From VRUE01 sp963715625 (GTDB lineage: Bacteria > Actinomycetota > Thermoleophilia > Solirubrobacterales > 70-9): DNA of 64,000 nt. Positions 7,702-16,126 of the stretch are shown here, in pieces. Position 1 is the first letter of the stretch. Each line of letters opens with the position of its first letter. The stretch covers positions 1,550,001-1,614,000 of the forward strand of contig OY970260.1 of the NCBI GenBank assembly GCA_963715625.1, read 5' to 3'. Made by a program: the position numbers and the translations under genes. The notes beneath the pieces are model-generated. The model saw only the letters and a program-made list of their open reading frames with translations, was not told the DNA's origin and did not search any database.

Positions 7702-8490
7702 ATGGGTAGAGGTCCACGGTTCACAGAGGACGCGGCGCGAGAGGCGATCGCCAGGTCGAAATCTTGGACCGAGGCGCTTCGCCGGCTCGACTACTGCCCG
7801 ACCGGTGGCAATCCAGCGACGCTGAAGAAGTACGTCGCCATGTGGGGGATCAGCACCGATCATTTCGATCCCTACGCCGGCGTGATGGAGGCGATGCGCA
7901 AGCCGCGCCGGCCCCTTGAGGAAATCCTCGTCGAGCACTCGACCTTCAGCCGCAGCAACCTCAAGCAGCGCCTCTACGAAGCTGGTCTGAAGCAGCCGCG
8001 CTGTGAGATGTGCGGCCAGGGGGAGAGGTGGCGTGGTCGCCACATGTCAATGATCCTGGACCACACCAACGGTGTGCGGAACGACAACCGTCTGGAGAAC
8101 CTGCGCATGTTGTGTCCGAATTGCGCGGCGACTCTGGATACTCATTGCGGCCGGGCGAAGGAAACTCCGCCGCCACTTCGCAATTGTGCGCGCTGCGGTG
8201 AGATGTTTCGTGCGAAGTACCGCAAGCAGAGATTTTGCTCGCGGCATTGCGGAATGAGGCGAGAGCGCGGCCCCACCGGTTGCGGCCGCGGGGTGCCAAA
8301 TCCCAAGTCCCGCAAAGCCGAGCGACCGCCGTACGAGCAGCTGCTGGAGGAGATCGAGGCGACGAGCTATCTGGCCGTCGGGCGCAAGTACGGCGTCTCC
8401 GACAACGCGGTGCGCAAGTGGGTGCGCTTCTACGAGCGGCAGATCGAGCGGGAAGCCGCCGAGAGGGAGACGGCGGCCGGGCCGGGCTGA
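7702..8490 (+). CDS. HNH endonuclease-like protein with zinc-binding cysteines
   Basis: A 262-residue protein whose centre is an HNH nuclease of phage/homing type: CEMCG (about residue 101), then ILDHTNGVRNDNRLENLRMLCPNC with the catalytic DH and the second cysteine pair. A further zinc ribbon follows (CARCGEMF ... RFCSRHC). The N-terminus (AREAIARSKSWTEALRRL) and C-terminus (YLAVGRKYGVSDNAVRKWVRFYE) each contain a probable helix-turn-helix, the latter very like those in phage HNH proteins. It lies 62 bases behind tRNA-Gln, a typical integration spot, but no integrase or repeated att is visible, so it may be a remnant or free-standing nuclease. Confidence 0.85.
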   Translation: MGRGPRFTEDAAREAIARSKSWTEALRRLDYCPTGGNPATLKKYVAMWGISTDHFDPYAGVMEAMRKPRRPLEEILVEHSTFSRSNLKQRLYEAGLKQPRCEMCGQGERWRGRHMSMILDHTNGVRNDNRLENLRMLCPNCAATLDTHCGRAKETPPPLRNCARCGEMFRAKYRKQRFCSRHCGMRRERGPTGCGRGVPNPKSRKAERPPYEQLLEEIEATSYLAVGRKYGVSDNAVRKWVRFYERQIEREAAERETAAGPG

Positions 8491-8522
8491 TCGCGTCCGC
8501 CGGGGCTCCTAGGGTTTCAACC

Positions 8523-9092
8523 ATGGAGATGAACGCAGTGGGGATGGACCCGGAGGTTCGCGAGGGGCTGCAGCGCAGCTGGAAGGCGCTGATGGCCGTC
8601 GGCGTGCTGGCGATCCTCGTCGGCTGCGTGGCGATCGTGGTGCCCGCGGTTGCCGCCGTAGCGACGGCGATCTTCATCGGCTGGATCCTGGTGATCGCCG
8701 GTGCCTTCCTGGTCGCCGGAGCCTTCATGGCGCACTCGATCGGCAGCGTGATCCTGCGCCTGATCTGGGCGCTGCTGACCGTGGTCGTCGGCCTCTGGCT
8801 GATCGTCGAACCGGACAACGGCACGCTCACCCTGACCTTCGTGCTCGGGATCTACTTCCTCTTCATGGGCCTGACCCGAACCGCGGTCGCCTTCGCCGCC
8901 CGCGGCCAGGAAGGGGCCGGCCTGGTCGGCCTCAGCGGCGTCGCCGGCCTCCTGATCGGCATCCTCATCCTCGCCAAGTTTCCCAGCAGCGCCGACTGGG
9001 CCATCGGCCTCCTGGTAGGCATAGACCTGATCTTCGCGGGGTGGACGCTGACGTCCGTAGCTCTGGTCGGCCGGGATCTGGCCAAGCGCTGA
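8523..9092 (+). CDS. HdeD/DUF308 family membrane protein
   Basis: A 189-residue integral membrane protein with six hydrophobic segments arranged as three repeated helix pairs, the pattern of HdeD-like (DUF308) proteins: LMAVGVLAILVGCVAIVVP, WILVIAGAFLVAGAFM and later repeats. E. coli HdeD is linked to acid resistance; the role in actinobacteria is not known. ATG 8523 is chosen because the preceding frame is not coding in character; an ATG at 8529 is also possible. It is followed by a repeat-rich gap. Confidence 0.85.
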   Translation: MEMNAVGMDPEVREGLQRSWKALMAVGVLAILVGCVAIVVPAVAAVATAIFIGWILVIAGAFLVAGAFMAHSIGSVILRLIWALLTVVVGLWLIVEPDNGTLTLTFVLGIYFLFMGLTRTAVAFAARGQEGAGLVGLSGVAGLLIGILILAKFPSSADWAIGLLVGIDLIFAGWTLTSVALVGRDLAKR

Positions 9093-9105
9093 CTGAGAAG
9101 GCGTC

Positions 9106-9202
9106 GGCGCGGCGGGTCCTGTCGTCGCAGGGGACCCACCGCCCCTTCCGGTCGCTAAAGCGTCCTCAGGGGCGGTTCCCCCTACGACGCCACCCCCCGC
9201 GA
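9106..9202. repeat. Palindromic repeat family D, copy 1
   Basis: Imperfect palindrome of about 95 bases: GGCGGGTCCTGTCG...AGGGGACCCACCGCCCC, central CGGTCGCTAAAGCGTCC, then GGGGCGGTTCCCCCTACGAC. Nearly identical copies lie inside the glycosyltransferase gene at 29,697 and, inverted, at 31,252. Confidence 0.88.
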
Positions 9203-9357
9203 GATACGGCATCAGCTAACGCGTTTGCCCCAAGCTGGAGACTCAAGCCGATGGACGACCGGCCACCAAGGTTGTAGACGGTTGTCCCGGCACACGTGGA
9301 GGTCGATGGTGTTCGTCTTAAAGCTTTCTCGGGACTCCAGCCGGATCGGAGTTGCGT

Positions 9358-9483
9358 AGGGGCAGGGGTGGGGCACCCTGAAGCGCGCGGCGTCCTCTTT
9401 TCGCCGCGATATCCCACCCGAGAGCCCATCCGCCATGACGGCGAAAACCCAGCAAGCGGAAGGGTGCCCCACCCCTGCCCCAA
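9358..9483. repeat. Long inverted repeat (family H) upstream of glmU
   Basis: Arms of about 22 bases (AGGGGCAGGGGTGGGGCACC and its complement) enclose 80 bases that themselves contain a second pair of complementary segments (TTTTCGCCG/CGGCGAAAA). It is the last structure before glmU and could be a repeat, attenuator or transcription-blocking hairpin. Confidence 0.8.
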
Positions 9484-9501
9484 CCCCTCTACGATCCACC
9501 C

Positions 9502-10899
9502 GTGGAGTCTCCCCTAGTGCTCGTAATGGCGGCGGGCGAGGGAACGCGCATGCGTTCCAGCCTGCCGAAGATGTTGCACCCTGTCTGCGGGCGGGCGATG
9601 GTCGCCTGGCCGATTGAAGCTGCGCGCGAGGCGACCGGCGCCGAGTGGATCGTCGTGATCGACTCGCCGAAGGAAAACAGCGTCCCCGGCCTGCCCGACA
9701 AGGTCCGCATCGTCACCCAGCCCGAGCCCGACGGCACCGGCGGTGCCGTCCGCGCGGCGCTGCCGCTGATCGCCGAAGCGGAGACCGTGCTGGTGCTCTC
9801 CGGCGACGTGCCGCTGATTTCCCCGGAGACGATTTCTGGCCTGCTCGAGGCGCACGCCGCCTCCGGCGCCGCGGCGACGATGCTGACGATCGAGCTCGAG
9901 GACCCCGGCGCCTACGGCCGCGTCGTCCGCTCCCCCTCGGGTGAGATCGAACGCGTGGTCGAGGCGAAGGCCGGCGGCGACGCCACCCCCGAGCAGCTGG
10001 CGATTCGCGAGATCAACGCCGGCACCTACGCCTTCGCCGCCGGCCCCCTTGCCGAGGCCCTCGCCGCCCTCTCCAACGACAACGCCCAGGGCGAGTACTA
10101 CCTGCCCGACGTGCTGCCCGCCCTGCGCGCGGCCGGGCACGCGGTCGCCGCCCACCTCACCGACGACCTAGCCGTGACGATGGGCGTCAACAACCGGCTC
10201 GACCTGGCCGCGGTGGAGGCCGAGGCGCGCTGGCGCATCCTCGCGCGCCACATGCTCGCCGGCGTTACCGTCGTCGACCCCGCCTCGACCTGGATCGACG
10301 CCGACGTCGAGATCGCACCCGATGCCCGGATCGAGCCCGGCACCAGCCTGCGCGGCAGGACGGCAATCGGCCCGGGCTGCGTGGTCGGCCCGCTCAGCAC
10401 CCTGACCGACACCGCCCTGGGGGCGGACGTCTCGGTGCCGCACTCCTTCTTGGTCCGGTGCGAGGTGGGCGACGGCGCCCAGGTCGGTCCCTTCGCCCAC
10501 CTGCGCCCCGAAGCCGAGCTGGCGCCGGGCGCCAAGGTCGGCAGCTTCGTCGAGGTCAAGGGCTCGCGGATCGGCGAGGGCGCCAAGGTGCCCCACCTCG
10601 CTTACGTCGGCGACGCCGAGATCGGCGCCGGCAGCAACCTCGGCGCCGGCACGATCACCGCCAACTACGACGGGTTCCGCAAGAACCGGACCACGATCGG
10701 CAAGAACACGCGAATCGGCGTTGACACGATGCTGATCGCGCCGGTAGAAGTCGGCGACGGGGCATACACTGGCGCTGGTGCGGTGATCAAGGGCGACGTG
10801 CCCGAGGGCGCGCTCGCGGTGAGCGAGAACGAGCAGCGAAACATCGAGGGCTTCGCCGACCGCAAGGCGGCGCAGATGCGAGAGGAGCAAAGCGGGTGA
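9502..10899 (+). CDS. glmU: Bifunctional GlcN-1-P acetyltransferase / GlcNAc-1-P uridyltransferase GlmU
   Basis: Makes UDP-GlcNAc for peptidoglycan in two steps. The N-terminal uridyltransferase has AAGEGTRM (residues 10-17), the uracil/GlcNAc-binding QPEPDGTGGA and GDVPLI; the C-terminal left-handed beta-helix has hexapeptide repeats and the acetyltransferase signature (LRPEAELAPGAKVGSFVEVK, NYDGFRKNRTTIG). 465 residues is normal. Start GTG 9502. The stop overlaps the prs start (GTGA), a coupling conserved in actinobacteria. Confidence 0.97.
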   Translation: MESPLVLVMAAGEGTRMRSSLPKMLHPVCGRAMVAWPIEAAREATGAEWIVVIDSPKENSVPGLPDKVRIVTQPEPDGTGGAVRAALPLIAEAETVLVLSGDVPLISPETISGLLEAHAASGAAATMLTIELEDPGAYGRVVRSPSGEIERVVEAKAGGDATPEQLAIREINAGTYAFAAGPLAEALAALSNDNAQGEYYLPDVLPALRAAGHAVAAHLTDDLAVTMGVNNRLDLAAVEAEARWRILARHMLAGVTVVDPASTWIDADVEIAPDARIEPGTSLRGRTAIGPGCVVGPLSTLTDTALGADVSVPHSFLVRCEVGDGAQVGPFAHLRPEAELAPGAKVGSFVEVKGSRIGEGAKVPHLAYVGDAEIGAGSNLGAGTITANYDGFRKNRTTIGKNTRIGVDTMLIAPVEVGDGAYTGAGAVIKGDVPEGALAVSENEQRNIEGFADRKAAQMREEQSG

Positions 10900-11939
10900 G
10901 CACGATCGAGCAGCGTCCCGAGACGGAGGCGGTAGCGGCAAGCACCATCACCCACGACTACTCGAAGCGCCTGATGGTCTTCGGCGGGCGCAGCTCGATG
11001 GAGCTGGCCGCCAAGGTCGCCGGCAAGCTCGACGTCGACCTCGGCCAGGTGACGCTGAAGACCTTCGCCAACGGCGAGGTCTACTGCCGCTACGAGGAAT
11101 CGATCCGCGGCGCCGACGTCTTCATCGTCCAGTCGACCTGCGCCAACGAACACTCCGGGATGAGCCCGAACGACGCCCTGATCGAGCTGCTGACGATGAT
11201 CGACGCCGCCCAGGGCGCCTCCGCCCACCGCATCATCGCGGTGATGCCCTGGTACGGCTACGCCCGCCAGGACAAGAAGTCGGCCCCGCGCGAGCCGATC
11301 TCGGCCCGGATCGTCGCCAAGTGCCTCGAGGGCGTCGGGGTCGACCGCGTGCTGACCATGGACCTCCATGCCGGCCAGGTGCAGGGCTTCTTCCACGTCC
11401 CCGTCGACCACATGACGGCGATGCCGATGCTGACCCAGTGGTTTGCCGACCAGCACCGCGCCGAGGACCTGGTCATCGTCTCCCCCGACGCCGGTCGGGT
11501 CAAGACCGCGCGCAACTTCGCCCGCCGCATCGGCACCCACTGGGCGGTGATGGAGAAGGAGCGCCCGGCCCAGCAGGTGGCCGAGATCGGCTACGTCGTC
11601 GGCGACGTCAAGGGCAAGACGGCGGTCCTCGTCGACGACATGATCGACACCGCCGGCACCCTCTGCGCCGCGGCGCAGACGGTGAAGGACGAGGGCGCCG
11701 CCCGGGTGATCGCCTGCGCCACCCACGGCGTCTTTTCGGGGCCGGCCTACGAGCGGCTCGCCTTCGAGAGCTCGGGGATCGAGCAGATCGTCGTCAGCGA
11801 CACGATCCCGCTGCGGCCCGGGGCGCCGGACAACATCACCGTGCTCTCCACCGCCGGCACCTTCGCCGACTCGATCCGCCGCATCTTCACCGACGACTCG
11901 GTCTCCGAGATCTTCGCCGGCGAGAACCAGCTGTTCTGA
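10896..11939 (+). CDS. prs: Ribose-phosphate pyrophosphokinase
   Basis: Makes PRPP from ribose-5-phosphate and ATP for nucleotide, histidine and tryptophan synthesis. Class I Prs features are all present: the N-terminal FGGRSSMELAAKVA, flexible loop YARQDKKSAPREPISAR, ribose-phosphate site SPDAGRVKTAR, and the PRPP loop VLVDDMIDTAGT. 347 residues, slightly longer than average because of about 20 extra N-terminal residues before KRLMVFGG. GTG 10896 overlaps the glmU stop and its own stop overlaps the next gene, so glmU-prs-GDPD form an operon. Confidence 0.97.
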   Translation: MSTIEQRPETEAVAASTITHDYSKRLMVFGGRSSMELAAKVAGKLDVDLGQVTLKTFANGEVYCRYEESIRGADVFIVQSTCANEHSGMSPNDALIELLTMIDAAQGASAHRIIAVMPWYGYARQDKKSAPREPISARIVAKCLEGVGVDRVLTMDLHAGQVQGFFHVPVDHMTAMPMLTQWFADQHRAEDLVIVSPDAGRVKTARNFARRIGTHWAVMEKERPAQQVAEIGYVVGDVKGKTAVLVDDMIDTAGTLCAAAQTVKDEGAARVIACATHGVFSGPAYERLAFESSGIEQIVVSDTIPLRPGAPDNITVLSTAGTFADSIRRIFTDDSVSEIFAGENQLF

Positions 11940-12667
11940 TGCCCGGCGGCCTGCGGCTGGTCGGCCACAAGGGCGCCGACCTGATCGCCCCCGGCAACAC
12001 GGTCGAGAGCTTCCACGCTGCGGTCGAGGCCGGCGTCGACACGGTCGAGCTCGACGTGCTCTGGCTGCGCGACGCCCACCTGCCGCTCGAGCAGCGGGCG
12101 CCGCTGGTCGTCGCCCACGACTGGCACGACGCCGAACGGCGCACGCCGCTGACCCTGACCGAGGCGCTCGACGCCTTCCTCGGGCCGCCGCTCGACCGGG
12201 TCGAGATCGACATCGACATCAAGTTGCCGGGGCGGGAGGAGGAGATCGTGGAAGCCCTGCAGGAGCGCAATCTGATCGAGCGGGCGATGGTCTCGACGAT
12301 GGAGATGTACTCGCTGGGCCGCGTCCTCGAGCTGAACCCGGCGCTGCGTCGCGGCTGGACCTACCCCAAGGTGACCAGGGACTGGACCTCCAAGCGCTGG
12401 GCCAAGGCCCCGATGCTCGCCGCCATGATGGCGATGCGCCACCGCCTCCCCGGCCTCGCCGCCGAGAAGCTGCCCAAGCTCGGGGTCGAGTCGATGTGGG
12501 TCTACCACCCCCTGGTCAGCCGCCGCCTCGCCCGCATCGCCGAGATCGCCGGCGTCGAGCTGATCGCCTGGACCGTCGACGACCTCTCCCGCATGAAGAA
12601 GCTAACCGCCGCCGGCGTCCACGGCCTGGTGAGCAACGACCCCCGCTTGTTCGCCCAGCTGCCCTGA
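11939..12667 (+). CDS. Glycerophosphodiester phosphodiesterase family protein
   Basis: A 242-residue TIM-barrel protein of the GDPD (UgpQ/GlpQ) family, which hydrolyses glycerophosphodiesters to glycerol-3-phosphate and an alcohol. Motifs: GHKGADLIAPGNTVESF (the family usually has HRG; here HKG with the following ENT replaced by GNT), ELDVLW, the second histidine in VAHDW, and EIDIDIK. The C-terminal AWTVDD and GLVSNDPRL close the barrel. The altered first motif may affect catalysis. ATG overlaps the prs stop. Confidence 0.88.
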   Translation: MPGGLRLVGHKGADLIAPGNTVESFHAAVEAGVDTVELDVLWLRDAHLPLEQRAPLVVAHDWHDAERRTPLTLTEALDAFLGPPLDRVEIDIDIKLPGREEEIVEALQERNLIERAMVSTMEMYSLGRVLELNPALRRGWTYPKVTRDWTSKRWAKAPMLAAMMAMRHRLPGLAAEKLPKLGVESMWVYHPLVSRRLARIAEIAGVELIAWTVDDLSRMKKLTAAGVHGLVSNDPRLFAQLP

Positions 12668-12675
12668 CCCAACTC

Positions 12676-12726
12676 CGTTCCGGTGCGCTTTATGTCGTCA
12701 GGGATGGCATAAGGCGCACCGGAACG
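12676..12726. repeat. Palindromic repeat family A, copy 3
   Basis: CGTTCCGGTGCGCTTTATG paired with CATAAGGCGCACCGGAACG in the convergent gap between the GDPD gene and the AbiEi-like gene. Confidence 0.88.
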
Positions 12727-12727
12727 G

Positions 12728-13663
12728 CTATCGGGCCGCCTTCAGCATGCGGGCGATGCGGTTGACGACGGCGTTGGGTTCGTCCCGGACCTGCGCCCAG
12801 GTGACGCGCGCGGTCCGATAGCCGGCCGCGGTGAGGATCTGGTCGCGTTTGCGATCGCGCTGAAAGGCGACTCTGGTGCCGTGCGTCTCTTCGCCATCGG
12901 TCTCGATCGCGAGCCGATGCTCTTCCCAGAGCAGGTCGATCTCGAAGGGGTGCCCGTCGATGCGAAGCTTCACGTTGGTGCGGGGAGCGGGCAGTCCTTC
13001 CTCGATCAGGCGTGGGAGCAGACGCGCCTCGAGGCGGCTTCGCACGACTGGCCGCTTCTCCCGCGTCTCCCGCCAGGGGGCCAGGATCGTCCGCAGGCGA
13101 GGTGCGCCGCGCCTACGGCCGCGAGAGAGCACGAGGTCGATCTCTTCGACGTCGAGCCGGCGCATGACCGCCGCCTGCTCGACGAGTCTCCTCAGCTGGC
13201 CCCAGCCCGATTCCCCCGCCATGTCGACGATCGTCCGGGAGACCGTCGTGCAGGTGATTCCATCCCGGATCTCGATCTCCTCGGGAAGGGGCAGGCGCAC
13301 GCGGTGCCAGCGAATGCCGCCGATCTTGCGCCCCGACCAGTCCGGTGGGATCACGTGCATGACGGGGAGTTGCTTGTCCCACAGCCCCAGCAGCTCCGCC
13401 GCGCTGCCGTGCGAGAGCACCGTCCCCTCCTCGCAGGCGAGCACCGCAGCCAGCAGTCGTCCCTGCCTCGTAATTGCCTCATGCCCCACCGCAAAGGTTT
13501 CGCGGAAGAGCGGCCGTAGGTATCCGGACGCGATCCGCAAGGTGATCGTGCTGTCCCCTATCCCAAGTGCGCGAAGTTGCCGGCGTGAGACGACGCCGTG
13601 CTGTTGCCCAGCCAGGTCACCGATCCAGCGGTTCAAGCTTGCGGTGCGCTTTGTGCCATCCAT
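12728..13663 (-). CDS. AbiEi-like winged-helix protein with C-terminal DUF559 endonuclease-like domain
   Basis: A 311-residue protein. The N-terminal 60 residues (GQQHGVVSRRQLRALGIGDST) match the winged-helix region of AbiEi-type antitoxins, and the C-terminal 100 residues match DUF559/Vsr-like endonuclease folds (HPFEIDLLWEEHRLAIETDGEETHG, RDRKRDQILTAAGYRTARVTW), with the conserved Asp and Glu-Asp-Gly metal ligands. Such stand-alone proteins are abundant in actinobacteria, with unknown role. The longest start, ATG 13663, lies inside palindrome A4, so the first nine codons (MDGTKRTAS) would be written by the repeat; a TTG at residue 10 is an alternative start. No AbiEii partner is next to it. 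Confidence 0.82.
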   Translation of the reverse strand: MDGTKRTASLNRWIGDLAGQQHGVVSRRQLRALGIGDSTITLRIASGYLRPLFRETFAVGHEAITRQGRLLAAVLACEEGTVLSHGSAAELLGLWDKQLPVMHVIPPDWSGRKIGGIRWHRVRLPLPEEIEIRDGITCTTVSRTIVDMAGESGWGQLRRLVEQAAVMRRLDVEEIDLVLSRGRRRGAPRLRTILAPWRETREKRPVVRSRLEARLLPRLIEEGLPAPRTNVKLRIDGHPFEIDLLWEEHRLAIETDGEETHGTRVAFQRDRKRDQILTAAGYRTARVTWAQVRDEPNAVVNRIARMLKAAR

Positions 13664-13684
13664 GCAGACATAAAGCGCACCGGA
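13639..13684. repeat. Palindromic repeat family A, copy 4 (covers a start codon)
   Basis: GCGGTGCGCTTTGTG ... CATAAAGCGCACCGG with two arm substitutions. It spans the ATG of the minus-strand AbiEi-like gene. Confidence 0.85.
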
Positions 13685-13709
13685 GCACGGTCTCTCCCCC
13701 CGATAAACC

Positions 13710-13756
13710 TTCCGGTGCGCTTTATGCCACCTATGGGCACATAAAGCGCACCGGAA
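13710..13756. repeat. Palindromic repeat family A, copy 5
   Basis: TTCCGGTGCGCTTTATG ... CATAAAGCGCACCGGAA, 25 bases from copy 4; ends 13 bases after the stop of the minus-strand membrane protein gene. Confidence 0.9.
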
Positions 13757-13768
13757 CGATGTTCCGGG

Positions 13769-14626
13769 TCAGACGGTGCCGGGGGTGGCTGTGGGTGGGG
13801 CGTTGCGGCCGCCGCGGGGTTTGACGGCGGACTCGAACTCTTCGGCGGTGAAGCCGCCGACGGCCTCGCCGTCGAGGGCGTAGCGGTAGAGGGCGACGCC
13901 GAAGATGTTGCTGAGGGCGCTTGAGATCAGCATCGAGATCGCCAGCCCGATCACCCCGATCACGAGGAGAAGGGCGCCGAGGAGGCTGGCCGAGCTCCAG
14001 ATCGAAATCGCGATGAGGATCAGCAGGATCGAGGGCAGCATGCCGAAGAGGAGGACGGCGCCCCCGATAGCGATGTTCCCCGTTACCTGCTGGCCCCACC
14101 GTGACCTGAACAGAGACGCGGATCGCTTCAGCGTGGCAATCGGCCCGGTGCCCTCGAGGGCGATCACCGGCACGGCGAGGAAGGTGATCAGCGACCAGCC
14201 GACCGCCAGCACTCGGCCGAGAATCGCACCCGCGGAACCCTCGCTCTCGAGCGCGCTGAGCACGAGCCCGACCGTGGTCGAGACGGCTGCCCAGCCGGCG
14301 ATCTGCGAGAAGCGCTCGCGGGCCACCGCAAGGCCGTCGCCGACGGTCGCCTCGCGGCCGTGGAAGATCATGTCGGCGGCGACTGCCAGGCCGACGCTGA
14401 AGTAGAAGCCGATCATCGAGAGCAGGTAGAAGCCGATCACGACCAAGGCGCCGCCGAAAGCGGTCTCGTCGCTTCCGATCAGGTACAGGCCCGGCCCGAT
14501 CACGATTGCCGTCGCGACGATCGTCGCCACTCCGCCATAGAGCGGGAATCGCATCAGGGAGGGATTCTCTCGCAGCATCCCCCAGCTCTTCTTGCTCAGC
14601 TGCCAGCCGCGTCGCATCCTGCTCAT
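13769..14626 (-). CDS. DUF6159-like multi-pass membrane protein
   Basis: A 285-residue membrane protein with about six helices (IVATAIVIGPGLYLIG, GALVVIGFYLLSMIGFYF, VGWSLITFLAVPVIALEG and others). The N-terminal RGWQLSKKSWGMLRENPSL and the central LKRSASLFRSRWGQQ are the recurrent pattern of DUF6159 proteins, whose function is unknown. Start ATG 14626 overlaps the stop of the upstream UbiB-like gene, so both are likely one transcript. The C-terminal tail is short and proline-rich. Confidence 0.82.
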   Translation of the reverse strand: MSRMRRGWQLSKKSWGMLRENPSLMRFPLYGGVATIVATAIVIGPGLYLIGSDETAFGGALVVIGFYLLSMIGFYFSVGLAVAADMIFHGREATVGDGLAVARERFSQIAGWAAVSTTVGLVLSALESEGSAGAILGRVLAVGWSLITFLAVPVIALEGTGPIATLKRSASLFRSRWGQQVTGNIAIGGAVLLFGMLPSILLILIAISIWSSASLLGALLLVIGVIGLAISMLISSALSNIFGVALYRYALDGEAVGGFTAEEFESAVKPRGGRNAPPTATPGTV

Positions 14627-16053
14627 GGTTCCCTTCCTTCCAATGATCGCTCGGCTATCGGCGTCTGCATCACGCCTCTTCCCTCGAAGTACTCCCACTC
14701 CTCCTCTCCCAGCTCGGTCGCGGGCGGGTCGGCGTAGATCCACTCGCGCATGATCCGGTGCCAGTTGCGCTTCGCCCGCAGCTGCCCGAGCACGGCGACG
14801 ACGCCGATTTCCATCCGCCGCCCCATCAGCTCGTCCGCCGGCATCGCCTCTCGCCGCATCAGGTCGTAGTACTCCGAGCGCGGGTCGTTGGTCGACTCGA
14901 TGATCTTCATCACCCGGCGGGCGCTGATCTCGATCTCGCGATCCTCGATGTACCAGCCGCCGACCGCTCGCATGTGCTCCAGCAGCCGCTCGGCGTCCAG
15001 CTTCGACGGGTTCTTGACGAAGCCGAGCTCGTGGAGCGCCTCGCGGAAAGCCTCCGGGTCCTCGCGGGAGGCGGCGTCGAAGGCGCGCTGCTCGAGCACG
15101 ATCTGCTCGTGGTCGAGCTTCTTGGTCATGCCGAAGTCGAGGAAGGCGACGCGGCCGTCGGCCAGCAGGATGTAGTTGCCCGGGTGGGGGTCGGCGTTGA
15201 AGTGCTGCAGGTGGTAGATCGAGCCGAAGCTGCCGCGGAAGACGATCTCGCCGAAGCGGCTGCGCTCCTCGTGGGGCAGCTCCTTGACCTGCTCGAACCC
15301 CATCCCCTCGACCAGCTCGGTGACCAGGACGCGCCGCCGCGAGAGCCGCGTGATCACTTCCGGCACGTAGATGAAGGGGTGGTCGCGGTAGGCGCGAGCG
15401 AAGCTGCGCTGGTTCTGCGCCTCGTACTCGTAGTCGAGCTCCTCCATCACCCGCTCGCGCAGCTCCTTGGCGATCTCCTTCGCGTCGAGCCCGGGGGCGA
15501 GGGCGCGCGCGAGCCGGACGATGGTGCCGGCGTTGCGCAGGTCGGCGTCGAGCGCCTCGGCGATCCCCGGGTACTGGATCTTCACCGCCACCGCCCGCCC
15601 GTCGAGCAGCTCGGCCCGGTGCACCTGGCCGATCGAGGCGGCGGCGAAGGCCTCCGGCTCGAACTCGGCGAAGAGCTCGGAGAGCGGTTCGCCCTCGTAC
15701 TCCTCCTCGAGCACCCTCTCGACCTTGCCCCAGGGCATCGCCGGCGCATCGGTGCGCAGCTTCGCCAGCTGCTCCTGGTAGATCTCGCGGTACTCGTCGG
15801 GGATGAACTCGGTGTCGATGAAGGAGGCGAACTGGCCGAGCTTCATCGCCGCGCCCTTCATCTGGCCCAGCGCGCCGACCATCTTCATTGCCGTCTCGAT
15901 GTGGCGCTGCTCCAGCCGCTCCCTGCTGTCCTCCTCGGAGCGGCCGACGTTGGTCGCCTTGGTGCCCGCGTAGCGGGCGCCCTGCATGCCGACGACCGAG
16001 CCCAGCTTCGCGGACCGTCGCAGCCTTCCCTTGGGGATCTTCTCGTCGCTCAC
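14623..16053 (-). CDS. ABC1/UbiB (AarF) family atypical kinase
   Basis: About 476 residues of the ADCK/UbiB family, membrane-associated atypical kinases or ATPases linked to quinone and lipid metabolism. Seen: the KxGQ signature KLGQFAS, the alanine-rich loop AAASIGQVHRA in place of a glycine-rich loop, VAVKIQYPG with the catalytic lysine, HFNADPHPGNY as catalytic loop and DFGMTKK. GTG 16053 with a GGGG ribosome-binding stretch is preferred over the longer frame reaching 16152, which would overlap the promoter of the divergent L25 gene. Confidence 0.9.
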   Translation of the reverse strand: MSDEKIPKGRLRRSAKLGSVVGMQGARYAGTKATNVGRSEEDSRERLEQRHIETAMKMVGALGQMKGAAMKLGQFASFIDTEFIPDEYREIYQEQLAKLRTDAPAMPWGKVERVLEEEYEGEPLSELFAEFEPEAFAAASIGQVHRAELLDGRAVAVKIQYPGIAEALDADLRNAGTIVRLARALAPGLDAKEIAKELRERVMEELDYEYEAQNQRSFARAYRDHPFIYVPEVITRLSRRRVLVTELVEGMGFEQVKELPHEERSRFGEIVFRGSFGSIYHLQHFNADPHPGNYILLADGRVAFLDFGMTKKLDHEQIVLEQRAFDAASREDPEAFREALHELGFVKNPSKLDAERLLEHMRAVGGWYIEDREIEISARRVMKIIESTNDPRSEYYDLMRREAMPADELMGRRMEIGVVAVLGQLRAKRNWHRIMREWIYADPPATELGEEEWEYFEGRGVMQTPIAERSLEGREP

Positions 16054-16126
16054 CCCCCAAGGTTCCCACAGGGTGCGGCGGGGGTAGGTGCTTGTTTCGT
16101 GCGTTTCTCTATCCTCTTTCGTCCGC

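Larger units (their letters stand above)
9093..9501. other. Gene-free gap of 409 bases rich in palindromes
   Basis: No convincing coding frame. It contains palindrome D1 (9,106-9,202), about 150 bases with nothing recognised, and the long inverted repeat H (9,358-9,483) that ends 19 bases before the glmU start. The glmU promoter must lie in or between these structures; no clear -35/-10 pair was identified. Confidence 0.7.
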
